Part shown: piece by piece, positions 1 to 5,798 of the stretch
Layout: every line of letters starts with the position of its first letter
Position numbering within the stretch: position 1 is the first letter of the stretch
From: DAOTXL01 sp034434895
Lineage (GTDB): Bacteria > Chloroflexota > Anaerolineae > JAAYZQ01
DNA: 6,847 nucleotides
Assembly (NCBI GenBank): GCA_034434895.1
Contig: DAOTYI010000250.1
Coordinates: forward strand, 1-6,847
Reading direction: 5' to 3'
Made by a program: the position numbers and the translations under genes
The notes under the pieces: model-generated
Databases searched by the model: none
Told to the model about the DNA's origin: nothing
Seen by the model: the letters and a program-made list of their open reading frames with translations, nothing else

Positions 1-414
1 ATCCTCGAGCGACTGCCCCTCGGCCCGCGCTATTACCCCGAGGATCAGGTCACCGACCAGCAGGTGCGCTTTCTGGCCGCCGAGCTGATCCGCGAACAGG
101 TGTTGCGCCACCTGCGCCAGGAGGTGCCCCACTCGGTGGCCGTTGTCGTGGAGCAGTTTCAGGAACGCAATGGGGAGATCCCCCACATCAGCGCCATCCT
201 CTTTGTCGAGCGTGAAACACAAAAGGCCATCCTCCTGGGCCGGGGAGGAGAGATGATCAAACGGATCGGCCAGGACGCCCGCCGCGAGATCGAAGAGCTG
301 CTGGGCAGCCGCGTCTATCTGGACCTGTGGGTCAAGGTGCGGAAAAAGTGGCGGGAAGATGAGCAGGAACTGCGGCGGCTGGGCTATGCCCTGCCCCGGA
401 TGCGAGAGCAATGA
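1..414 (+). CDS. era: GTPase Era, C-terminal part with KH domain (5' truncated by window)
   Basis: Era is a cytoplasmic GTPase that binds 16S rRNA through a C-terminal KH domain and acts in maturation of the 30S subunit. Only about 137 residues are in the window; the frame is open from base 1, so the gene starts upstream. The fragment begins in the linker after the G domain (PRYYPEDQVTD, fragment residues 9-19), a typical Era segment. It continues through the helix FLAAELIREQVL and the type II KH fold. The KH loop reads GRGGEMIKRIG (residues 80-90), with the GxxG core. The end block VYLDLWVKVRKKWRED is also highly characteristic. Compared with the roughly 300-residue family, the G domain is missing only because of the window edge. 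A GTG at 64 is not a credible start because the Era similarity runs through it. The stop is TGA at 412-414. No T-rich terminator follows. Confidence 0.95.
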   Translation: MLERLPLGPRYYPEDQVTDQQVRFLAAELIREQVLRHLRQEVPHSVAVVVEQFQERNGEIPHISAILFVERETQKAILLGRGGEMIKRIGQDARREIEELLGSRVYLDLWVKVRKKWREDEQELRRLGYALPRMREQ

Positions 415-484
415 TGAAACAGCCGGACCCTGACATCCAGGACCTGCCGGCAGGCAGTCGCACGCATAGGCGTGACATTGTCGC

Positions 485-513
485 TTGCACTCGCAGGCTT
501 CCCAGGGTATAAT
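485..513 (+). promoter_or_regulatory. Sigma70-type promoter for the patatin-sbcD-permease run
   Basis: A perfect TATAAT -10 box lies at 508-513, and TTGCAC at 485-490 is 17 bp upstream, the ideal spacing. The -35 keeps the TTG core but is weak in its second half. Transcription would begin near 520, giving a leader of about 190 nt before the patatin ATG at 710. It is the best promoter-like sequence in the window and sits in the only long gap before the three rightward genes. Confidence 0.7.
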
Positions 514-519
514 ATCTGT

Positions 520-709
520 AACTACCTGGCCGGCTGCCCCGGCGACTGCTTTGGGGGCGCTCAACGGGGGCGTCCACCGGGGTGGACGCCTGACCACAGG
601 CCCCTGAGGTGTGACTTGGTCGCTTCACTTGATGCCTGTGGGGCGGAGCGGCACCCCACTCCAACCGGCGGGCGGAGAGGATTCGTGATTTGCCTTCGAG
701 GGAAAGGGA
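520..709 (+). promoter_or_regulatory. Long structured 5' leader of the patatin gene
   Basis: This stretch holds no credible gene; it is the presumed untranslated leader. It is GC-rich and carries several inverted repeats. The first is a perfect 10-bp arm pair at 569-578/581-590. The second is CCACAGGC (594-601) with GCCTGTGG (634-641). The third is GTGGGG (638-643) with CCCCAC (654-659). The last two share bases 638-641 and cannot form together. No U-run follows any stem, so a classical intrinsic attenuator is not shown. A GAGGG Shine-Dalgarno (698-702) sits 7 nt before the ATG. No known riboswitch class is recognised. Confidence 0.4.
569..590. repeat. Perfect 10-bp inverted repeat in the leader
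   Basis: GGCGTCCACC and GGTGGACGCC are separated by GG. As RNA this would fold as a 9-bp GC-rich hairpin with a four-base loop. As DNA it is a dyad that a dimeric regulator could bind about 50 bp downstream of the expected transcription start. No T-run follows, so it is not an intrinsic terminator. Confidence 0.6.
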
Positions 710-2317
710 ATGAGCAGAAATTTCAAGCGGGCCCTGGTCCTTTCCGGCGGTGGGGCCAAAGGGGTTTTTGAGGCCGGCGTGCTCCAGGCCTGCCATCTTA
801 CCGGCCTGACCTTCGACATCATCACCGGTTCGTCTATCGGGGCCATCAATGCTGTGCTCTTTGCCGAATATCTGCGCCGCCGTGCACACAACCTGGATGA
901 CGCCGTTCGATATTTCAACCGTTTTCTGAGCATTTGGGAAGATCTTGACGCGGCCAACCTGGTGGACTTTGACCTGCTGGAACCGCTGGTCAAAGACCTG
1001 GTCAAGATCGAAATCGGTCTGGATGATCTGCTGCATATCTGGTGGGGGCTGACCGGCGAATCGCTGTGGGACAAGATTAATGGAGGGTGGCACGTCTTCT
1101 GGGCCCTGGCCGAACTGGACGATGTGCTGCCGCTGTCGTTGCGGGACATCCGGGAGTTGTACAAAGCCTGGCGGAATGAAGAGCATCAGCCCCCTGTCCA
1201 GGAACGGCTGCGCGAGGCCATACGCCGCTTTCTGGCCAAACACCAGGTCGAGCGCGGCCTGTTCGACAACGCCTCGTTGCGCCAGGTCATGACCACGCCC
1301 TACGACGAGTCGGGGGTGCCGCCCCTGGCTCCCGACCAGGGCCTGAGCAGCTTCCGGGCTGCCGGTGTGGATGTGCGGCTGACCCGCACCAACGTGCGCA
1401 GCGGCCGGCTGGAGCTTTCCGCCTACCGCACCCTGCCCGAAGTGCTCCGCCAGATCGAGGAAGAGCCGGACAGGGCGGCCGATGCCATCGTCGGCGATCC
1501 GAACGCCGTCGCGGCCGCCATCGCCTCAGCAGCGTGCCCGGTTGCCTTTGTGCCCCGCTCCCTGGCCGAGATCTATCCTCCGGGCCCCTATGAGAACCTG
1601 GCCCTCCAGGCCATCCTGAGCGGCCCCGAAGCGGCGGCCCGGTTCGGCCTCACCCCGGCGCAGCATTCCCTCCTGGCTGCCGCCTACCCACGCGCCGATG
1701 ACCTCTACATGGATGGCGGCACCACCGACAACCATCCCCTGTCACCGGCCATTGACGCCATCAAAGAGATAGCTCGCCGGGCACATTCAGCCCGCCAGGC
1801 CAATGACATCTACCGCCAGACCCACGACATCTTTGTTGTCTTCCTGGGGCCGGCGCCCAAAATCACCGAACTGCCCCCCGGCCAGGCCCAGCAGATGCTG
1901 GCCTACGAGTATGGCCTGCGTGCCTGGGAGCTGGCGCAGAATACCAGAATGTTGGACGATGCCCGCAGTGCCGAGCGCATCACCGGGCTGATGGAACGCG
2001 CTGCCGGCTGGAAAAAGGGCCGGCGGCCCGACCGCATTCTGGTCAACGTGCAGCGGATCTACCCCGAAGAGATGCTGACCGGCACCCTGACCTTCCACCG
2101 CCGGATGGGCTTCAGCCGCACCCGGAACCGGCGGTTACTGGCTATGGGCTGCTGGACCATGCTCGAATTGCTGGCCCTGCCGGCCAACCTGACCCGGCTG
2201 GAGGCCGGCTCCCAGCAGGCGTTGCACCGGTTGCGCCGCCCCGACACCGCCACCCCTCACGGCTGGCGCTGCACCCACACCGCCTGCCGTGTGCGGGATG
2301 CGTGCACACGGACATAA
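710..2317 (+). CDS. Patatin-like phospholipase / lipid acyl hydrolase
   Basis: The 535-residue protein has the complete patatin catalytic signature. The oxyanion-hole loop GGGAKG is at residues 13-18. The nucleophile elbow GSSIG at 40-44 puts the catalytic serine at Ser42. The dyad aspartate is Asp335 in DGGTTDNHP. The conserved block before the Asp is also present (SAACPVAFVPRSL, about 273-285). The family cleaves ester-linked fatty acyl chains from membrane lipids. No signal peptide or clear membrane segment is seen, so it is probably cytoplasmic or membrane-associated. It is much longer than the roughly 300-residue RssA type. There is a helical, Trp-rich insertion at about 55-210 and a tail of nearly 200 residues after the DGG motif, ending in a basic stretch with three cysteines (521, 526, 532). 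The ATG at 710 is the only possible start because an in-frame TGA lies at 686-688; GAGGG precedes it by 7 nt. The substrate is unknown. Confidence 0.9.
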   Translation: MSRNFKRALVLSGGGAKGVFEAGVLQACHLTGLTFDIITGSSIGAINAVLFAEYLRRRAHNLDDAVRYFNRFLSIWEDLDAANLVDFDLLEPLVKDLVKIEIGLDDLLHIWWGLTGESLWDKINGGWHVFWALAELDDVLPLSLRDIRELYKAWRNEEHQPPVQERLREAIRRFLAKHQVERGLFDNASLRQVMTTPYDESGVPPLAPDQGLSSFRAAGVDVRLTRTNVRSGRLELSAYRTLPEVLRQIEEEPDRAADAIVGDPNAVAAAIASAACPVAFVPRSLAEIYPPGPYENLALQAILSGPEAAARFGLTPAQHSLLAAAYPRADDLYMDGGTTDNHPLSPAIDAIKEIARRAHSARQANDIYRQTHDIFVVFLGPAPKITELPPGQAQQMLAYEYGLRAWELAQNTRMLDDARSAERITGLMERAAGWKKGRRPDRILVNVQRIYPEEMLTGTLTFHRRMGFSRTRNRRLLAMGCWTMLELLALPANLTRLEAGSQQALHRLRRPDTATPHGWRCTHTACRVRDACTRT

Positions 2318-2358
2318 GGCCCCTGTCCACCGCCAGGAACGGAGAGAGTGGAAAACGG

Positions 2359-3585
2359 ATGAACGCCATTCGCCTCCTGCATCTGGCCGACCTGCACATC
2401 GGCATGGAAAACTATGGGCAGTTGGACCCTGCCACCGGTCTGAACGGGCGGGTGATGGACTTTTTGCGCCGGCTGAGCGAAGTGGTGGATTACGCCCTGG
2501 AACACGAGGTGGACCTGGTGCTCTTTGCCGGTGACGCCTACAAGAACCGCGAACCCAACTCCACCTACCGCCGCGAGTTTGCCCGCCGGATCAAGCGCCT
2601 GACCGATGCCGGCATCCCGGTAGTGCTGCTGGTGGGCAACCACGACCTGCCCACCCAGGAGCGACGGGCGTCCAGCATCGAGATCTTTCACACCCTGGGG
2701 GTGCCCAATGTGGTGGTGGCCGGCCGTGACCAACTGCACCGCCTGACCACACGGCGGGGGGCGGAGATCCAGGTGGCAACCGTCCCCTATCCCATCCGCC
2801 AGCGGCTCCTGTCCACGGACGAACACAAGGACAAGACCATCGCCGAACTGGACAGCCTGGTCCAGCAACTGGTGACCGAGAATATCCACGCCCTGGCTGC
2901 GCAGGTGGACCCGGCGCTGCCGGCCGTGTTCCTGGGCCACTTTAGCCTGTCAGAGGCCCGGTTCGGCTCGGAGCGGACGGTGATGTTGGGCCGTGATGTG
3001 GTGATACTCAAGAGCGCCCTGGCTGACCCGGTCTGGGATTATGTGGCACTGGGCCACATCCACCGCCACCAGGAGTTGAACAACGGCCAACATCCGCCCA
3101 TCGTCTACAGCGGCAGCCTGGAGCGGATTGATTTTGGCGAGGAGCATGAAGCCAAGGGCTTTGTCGTGGCCGACGTGCGTCGGGGCCAGACCGAGTGGCA
3201 GTTCCATCCGGTGGCCGCCCGGCGCTTCCTGACCATCCGCGCCGACGTGCGGGCCGAGGCCGATCCACTGGCCACCCTGCTTTCGACCCTTGCCCGGCAT
3301 GACCTGACCGATGCCGTGGTGCGCCTCATCGTCCAGGCACGGCCCGAACAGGAGGGCCTGCTCCGCGATGCCGACCTCCGCCGGGCGTTGGAGGGGGCTT
3401 ATTATGTCGCCAGCATCAGCAAAGAGATCGAACGGGCTTACCGGCAACGGCTGGGCGGCGAATCACCAGAAGGGCTGACCCCCGACCAACTGCTGGCCCG
3501 TTACCTGGAAAGCAAAGACACGCCGCCGGAGCGGATCGCGCTTCTGTTGCGCTATGCCGAAGAGATCTTTGCCAATGACCAATGA
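2359..3585 (+). CDS. sbcD: Exonuclease SbcD, Mre11-type metallophosphoesterase subunit
   Basis: SbcD is the nuclease half of the SbcCD (Mre11-Rad50-like) complex, which trims DNA ends and cuts hairpins using a two-metal centre. The calcineurin-like motifs appear in order, numbered from the ATG at 2359: DLH (Asp11, His13), GD (Asp59), GNHD (Asn94, His95), GHFS (His194) and GHIH (His233, His235). All metal ligands look intact. The length is 408 residues, normal for the family. A GTG at 2302 would add 19 residues overlapping the patatin gene, but the family's N-terminus matches IRLLHLADLHIG, so the ATG at 2359 is preferred. A purine-rich GGAGAGAG (2341-2348) lies upstream. The gap to the patatin stop is 41 nt, suggesting co-transcription. 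SbcC is not adjacent; the next gene is a membrane permease. The final codons and stop lie inside a CCAATGA heptamer repeat, so the last three or four residues may be repeat-derived. Confidence 0.9.
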   Translation: MNAIRLLHLADLHIGMENYGQLDPATGLNGRVMDFLRRLSEVVDYALEHEVDLVLFAGDAYKNREPNSTYRREFARRIKRLTDAGIPVVLLVGNHDLPTQERRASSIEIFHTLGVPNVVVAGRDQLHRLTTRRGAEIQVATVPYPIRQRLLSTDEHKDKTIAELDSLVQQLVTENIHALAAQVDPALPAVFLGHFSLSEARFGSERTVMLGRDVVILKSALADPVWDYVALGHIHRHQELNNGQHPPIVYSGSLERIDFGEEHEAKGFVVADVRRGQTEWQFHPVAARRFLTIRADVRAEADPLATLLSTLARHDLTDAVVRLIVQARPEQEGLLRDADLRRALEGAYYVASISKEIERAYRQRLGGESPEGLTPDQLLARYLESKDTPPERIALLLRYAEEIFANDQ

Positions 3586-3592
3586 CCAACCA
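3572..3592. repeat. CCAATGA heptamer array at the end of sbcD
   Basis: Two perfect CCAATGA units (3572-3578, 3579-3585) are followed by one degenerate unit, CCAACCA (3586-3592). The sbcD stop TGA (3583-3585) is the end of the second unit. The complement, TCATTGG, belongs to a type of heptamer array known from intergenic regions of cyanobacteria and similar genomes, where spurious reverse translations such as LVIGHW arise. Here the minus strand does read WLVIGHW. Confidence 0.7.
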
Positions 3593-3610
3593 ACTCCCTG
3601 CCACCTGTGC

Positions 3611-3645
3611 CTTGCTTCTTGCCTCTTGCCTCTTGCCTCTTGATC
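3611..3645. repeat. CTTGCCT heptamer array before the permease gene
   Basis: There are five 7-bp periods: CTTGCTT (3611-3617), three perfect CTTGCCT units (3618-3638) and CTTGATC (3639-3645). The array ends 4 bp before the ATG of the next gene. It is a different heptamer from the CCAATGA array 18 bp upstream. The minus strand reads as the GKRQEAR-type junk peptide typical of such arrays. Confidence 0.8.
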
Positions 3646-3649
3646 CGCC

Positions 3650-5404
3650 ATGAACTCGCCAGAGTGGAGCCACACAACCAAGCGTCTGGTCGTCGTCGGC
3701 CTGATCCTCCTCTTCCTCCTGGCCCTCTATCTGTTTCGCATCCTCCTGCCTCCCCTGGCCATCGCCATGGTCCTGGCCTATGTGCTCAAGCCGCTGGCCG
3801 ACTTTATAGAACGGCGAGCCAGGTTGCCGCGCCTGCTGGCCGTGTTTCTGGTGTTTCTCATTCTGCTGGTGATCCTGAGCATCATCCCGGCGACAGTTGT
3901 CCCCTACCTGGTGGACCAGGTGACCCGTCTCAACCTGGACCTGCAACAACTGGCAAACGACCTGGTTGCCTTCTTGTCCCGACCGATTCAGGTGCTGGGG
4001 TTCACCTTCAACCTGCAAGACGTGGTGGGGGACGTGCAGGGGCTGTCGCAGGGCATGTTGCGCCCCTTTGCCACCGGCACCGTCACCCTGATCTTCAACG
4101 TGGCTTCCAGCCTGCTATGGGTCCTGTCCATCCTGGTCATCTCTTTCTACCTGGTAAAGGATGCCGACCGGCTGCGTGCCTGCCTGGACAACCTGGCTCC
4201 GCCCGGCTATGCGCAGGAACTGCGGCGACTGCGCCAGGAGATCGGCCTGGTGTGGAAGTCGTTTTTCCGGGGACAGGTGGTGCTGGGCATGATCATCGGC
4301 CTGGCGGTGTGGATCGCCATGACGGCGGTGGGCCTGCCCAACGCCGGACTGATGGGGTTTCTCGCCGGTGTGCTGGAGGTCGTGCCCACCTTTGGCCCGG
4401 TATTTGCCACCATCCCGGCCCTGTTCATCGCCCTGTTTCGTGGTTCCAGCTACCTGCCGCTGAGCAACTTTTGGTTTGCGGTGCTGGTGGTCGGCCTCTA
4501 CGCTCTCATCCAGCAGGTCGAAAATGCCTACCTGGTGCCGAGGATCATGGGCCGGCGGTTGCAGCTCCATCCGCTGGTGGTGTTTATCGGGGTGCTGGCC
4601 GGCGGTGTACTGGCCGGGGCGCTGGGGGTCCTGCTGGCCGCGCCGGTCATCGCCACCGGGCGCGTGCTGCTCGGCTATGTGTATGCCAGGCTGCTCGACC
4701 GGGACCCCTTTCCGCCGGCCAGGGATGTGCGGGAGCTGTATGCCGGAGAGATTGACGCCATCCTGTTCGACCTGGATGGAACCCTGGTAGAGACCGACGA
4801 CGAAGCGGTCGAAGCCCTGGCCCGGCGGTTATGGCCGGTGCGGTGGCTTTTGCCACGCCGCGATCCGCTACGGGCAGCACGGCGGTTGCTGATGGCCCTG
4901 GAGACGCCGGTCAGCCGCCTGGTGGGCCTGCTGGACCGCCTGGGCCTGGACGACAAGCTGTTTGGCCTGGGGGAGCGATTGCAGCGGCTGCGAGGCGTCA
5001 GGGCGACGCCCGATTTCCGGCCGGTGACTGGTGTGATCGAGATGCTGCGCGACCTGAACCGCCGCTATCACCTGGCGATCATCACCACCCGCAGCCACCG
5101 CGAAGCCCAGGCTTTCCTCGAACAGCAGGCCCTGACCGACGTGGTCCGGGTGATCACCGGGCGCGACGATACCTGGCGCCTCAAGCCCCATCCTAGCCCG
5201 GTGCTTCACACCGCCCAACGGCTGGGCGTGGCGGTGGAGCGTTGCCTGATGGTGGGCGATACCACGGTGGACATCGAGGCGGCCAGGGCTGCCGGGGCCT
5301 GGTCGGTCGGCGTGCTGTGCGGCTTTGGTCAGCGGGATGAGCTGGAGCGCGCCGGCGCCGATCTGATCCTGGACACCACAGCCGACCTGCAGGATTGGAT
5401 GTAG
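3650..5404 (+). CDS. AI-2E family transporter fused to HAD-superfamily phosphatase
   Basis: This 584-residue protein joins two families. Residues 1-355 are an AI-2E-type permease. Hydrophobic segments lie near 12-46, 62-88, 144-169, 207-228, 232-262, 274-295 and 306-340. The family blocks VLEVVPTFGP (241-250) and QQVENAYLVPRIMGRRLQLHP (288-308) are present. Residues 368-584 form a complete HAD-IA (phosphoglycolate phosphatase-like) hydrolase: nucleophile motif DLDGT with Asp374 and Asp376, an alpha-helical cap at about 383-450, motif II in IITTRS (Thr479/480), Lys512 in LKPHP, and motif IV GDTTVD (Asp537, Asp541). The HAD domain should be cytoplasmic, given the usual permease topology. An in-frame TGA at 3641-3643 makes the ATG at 3650 the first possible start. 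No Shine-Dalgarno precedes it; a heptamer array does. The transported substrate and the phosphatase substrate are both unknown; the family name does not prove AI-2 export. Normally these are separate proteins. Confidence 0.88.
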   Translation: MNSPEWSHTTKRLVVVGLILLFLLALYLFRILLPPLAIAMVLAYVLKPLADFIERRARLPRLLAVFLVFLILLVILSIIPATVVPYLVDQVTRLNLDLQQLANDLVAFLSRPIQVLGFTFNLQDVVGDVQGLSQGMLRPFATGTVTLIFNVASSLLWVLSILVISFYLVKDADRLRACLDNLAPPGYAQELRRLRQEIGLVWKSFFRGQVVLGMIIGLAVWIAMTAVGLPNAGLMGFLAGVLEVVPTFGPVFATIPALFIALFRGSSYLPLSNFWFAVLVVGLYALIQQVENAYLVPRIMGRRLQLHPLVVFIGVLAGGVLAGALGVLLAAPVIATGRVLLGYVYARLLDRDPFPPARDVRELYAGEIDAILFDLDGTLVETDDEAVEALARRLWPVRWLLPRRDPLRAARRLLMALETPVSRLVGLLDRLGLDDKLFGLGERLQRLRGVRATPDFRPVTGVIEMLRDLNRRYHLAIITTRSHREAQAFLEQQALTDVVRVITGRDDTWRLKPHPSPVLHTAQRLGVAVERCLMVGDTTVDIEAARAAGAWSVGVLCGFGQRDELERAGADLILDTTADLQDWM

Positions 5405-5406
5405 TG

Positions 5407-5436
5407 TGTAGGGCAACTGCTCGCAGTTGCCCTACA
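5407..5436. repeat. Perfect 14-bp inverted repeat after the permease-HAD stop
   Basis: TGTAGGGCAACTGC and its exact reverse complement are separated by TC, beginning two bases after the TAG stop. As RNA it forms a very stable hairpin that could protect or end the transcript. The downstream sequence is AAACGGGCG, without a U-run, so it is not a standard intrinsic terminator. TGTAGGG...CCCTACA ends are typical of small dispersed palindromes (REP-like units), but only one copy is in the window. Confidence 0.75.
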
Positions 5437-5488
5437 AACGGGCGTTGCCTGGACGCTGGCCGGGCGTCAGGTAAAAAATCGGCCGGTG

Positions 5489-5510
5489 TGGTATGATCGC
5501 GGGCAGGAGG
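5489..5510 (+). promoter_or_regulatory. Extended -10 and AGGAGG before a small ORF
   Basis: TGGTATGAT (5489-5497) matches the extended -10 pattern TGn-TATAAT with one mismatch. No good -35 lies 17 bp upstream. An imperfect dyad, CCTGGACGC/GCGTCAGG (5448-5456/5464-5471), lies just upstream and ends at the expected -35 position. A perfect AGGAGG (5505-5510) sits 5 nt before the ATG at 5516. Transcription would start close to the AGGAGG, which is tight, so the promoter call is tentative; the ribosome site itself is strong. Confidence 0.4.
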
Positions 5511-5515
5511 TTCAC

Positions 5516-5677
5516 ATGGGACAGGTTCCACAGCGCACCTTGCTGCCCAAAACCCCATCTGTCCGCTTTCCCTTGCGGGCGGATCGGGGTCACCGGCCAC
5601 GTCTGAGCAGGCTCCTGCCCCGCCGTTGGCGCCGCCAGGTCGTGATTCATGGCCAACGCTTCCGGCTGCCAGGCTGA
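5516..5677 (+). CDS. Possible small basic protein, 53 residues, unknown
   Basis: The ORF is supported mainly by a perfect AGGAGG five bases before the ATG and an extended -10 further up. The product is very basic, rich in Arg and Pro, and has no acidic cluster, cysteine or membrane segment. Its core reads RPRLSRLLPRRWRRQ (27-41). No family is recognised. The longer form starting at GTG 5486 would overlap the promoter and is disfavoured. GC-rich DNA yields Arg/Pro-rich open frames by chance, so this could be spurious; a DNA- or RNA-binding role would be a guess from charge alone. Confidence 0.35.
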   Translation: MGQVPQRTLLPKTPSVRFPLRADRGHRPRLSRLLPRRWRRQVVIHGQRFRLPG

Positions 5678-5691
5678 GCCGGTCTGAAAAG

Positions 5692-5793
5692 TCTACCACG
5701 AAGGCGCAAGGGATAGAAATTGTGGGAAATTGACAAAAATTCCTTGTGTCCTTCGTGTCCTTAGTGGTTTTCTGAGAGTGCCTTTGTGGTAGA
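5692..5793. repeat. ~100-bp element with inverted ends and CCTTNGTG repeats
   Basis: The ends TCTACCACGAAGG (5692-5704) and CCTTTGTGGTAGA (5781-5793) are 13-bp inverted repeats with one mismatch. The interior is AT-richer than anything nearby. It holds a run of CCTTGTGT, CCTTCGTGT and CCTTAGTGG units (5742-5768). These units can also pair with CACGAAGGCGCAAGG near the left end. Arrays of this kind are common intergenic repeats in several bacterial phyla. It lies between two convergent transcripts and could fold as a hairpin from either strand, and TTTT at 5768-5771 follows the inner repeat on the plus strand. Confidence 0.55.
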
Positions 5794-5798
5794 TCGGC

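Larger units (their letters stand above)
472..629. repeat. Pair of imperfect ~20-bp direct repeats around the promoter
   Basis: Copy 1 (472-491) reads GTGACATTGTCGCTTGCACT and copy 2 (611-629) reads GTGACTTGGTCGCTTCACT. They differ by two substitutions and one inserted base, and they start 139 bp apart. Copy 1 covers the likely -35 hexamer of the 485-513 promoter; copy 2 lies in the leader. This arrangement would fit two binding sites for one regulator, but that role is an inference; chance similarity cannot be excluded. Confidence 0.4.

Noticed and set aside
443..454. Palindrome CCTGCCGGCAGG after era as a terminator
   Set aside because: The dyad is 12 bp with no loop and no T-run; it cannot be supported as a terminator.
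411..512. A 33-codon frame starting with ATGATG overlapping the era stop
   Set aside because: It has no ribosome site or recognisable sequence, and it ends inside the TATAAT of the promoter.
472..771. A 99-codon plus-strand frame across the leader
   Set aside because: It begins with GTG upstream of the -10 box, overlaps the patatin start in another frame and has no family-like features.
332..1243. A 303-codon minus-strand frame opposite the leader and the patatin gene
   Set aside because: It is a shadow of the patatin gene, whose own frame has intact catalytic motifs; GC-rich codon bias opens such frames.
2302..2358. Upstream GTG start for sbcD
   Set aside because: It adds 19 residues unlike the family N-terminus and overlaps the patatin gene; the ATG at 2359 fits better.
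3416..4018. A 200-codon minus-strand frame containing GKRQEAR and WLVIGHW peptides
   Set aside because: These are translations of the heptamer arrays, a known source of spurious proteins; the rest is antisense to sbcD and the permease.
3607..4755. A 382-codon plus-strand frame starting in the heptamer array
   Set aside because: It is an out-of-frame shadow of the permease: its start is repeat sequence and it has no domain pattern, while the overlapping frame has clear AI-2E motifs.
710..5404. The patatin-nuclease run as an antiphage system
   Set aside because: Patatin effectors and nucleases occur in defence loci, but there is no sensor, cyclase, reverse transcriptase or mobile-element context here, and SbcD and AI-2E are housekeeping-type families.
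5193..5699. A 168-codon minus-strand frame over the HAD end and the gap
   Set aside because: It is antisense to the HAD domain, crosses the perfect inverted repeat and shows no family features.
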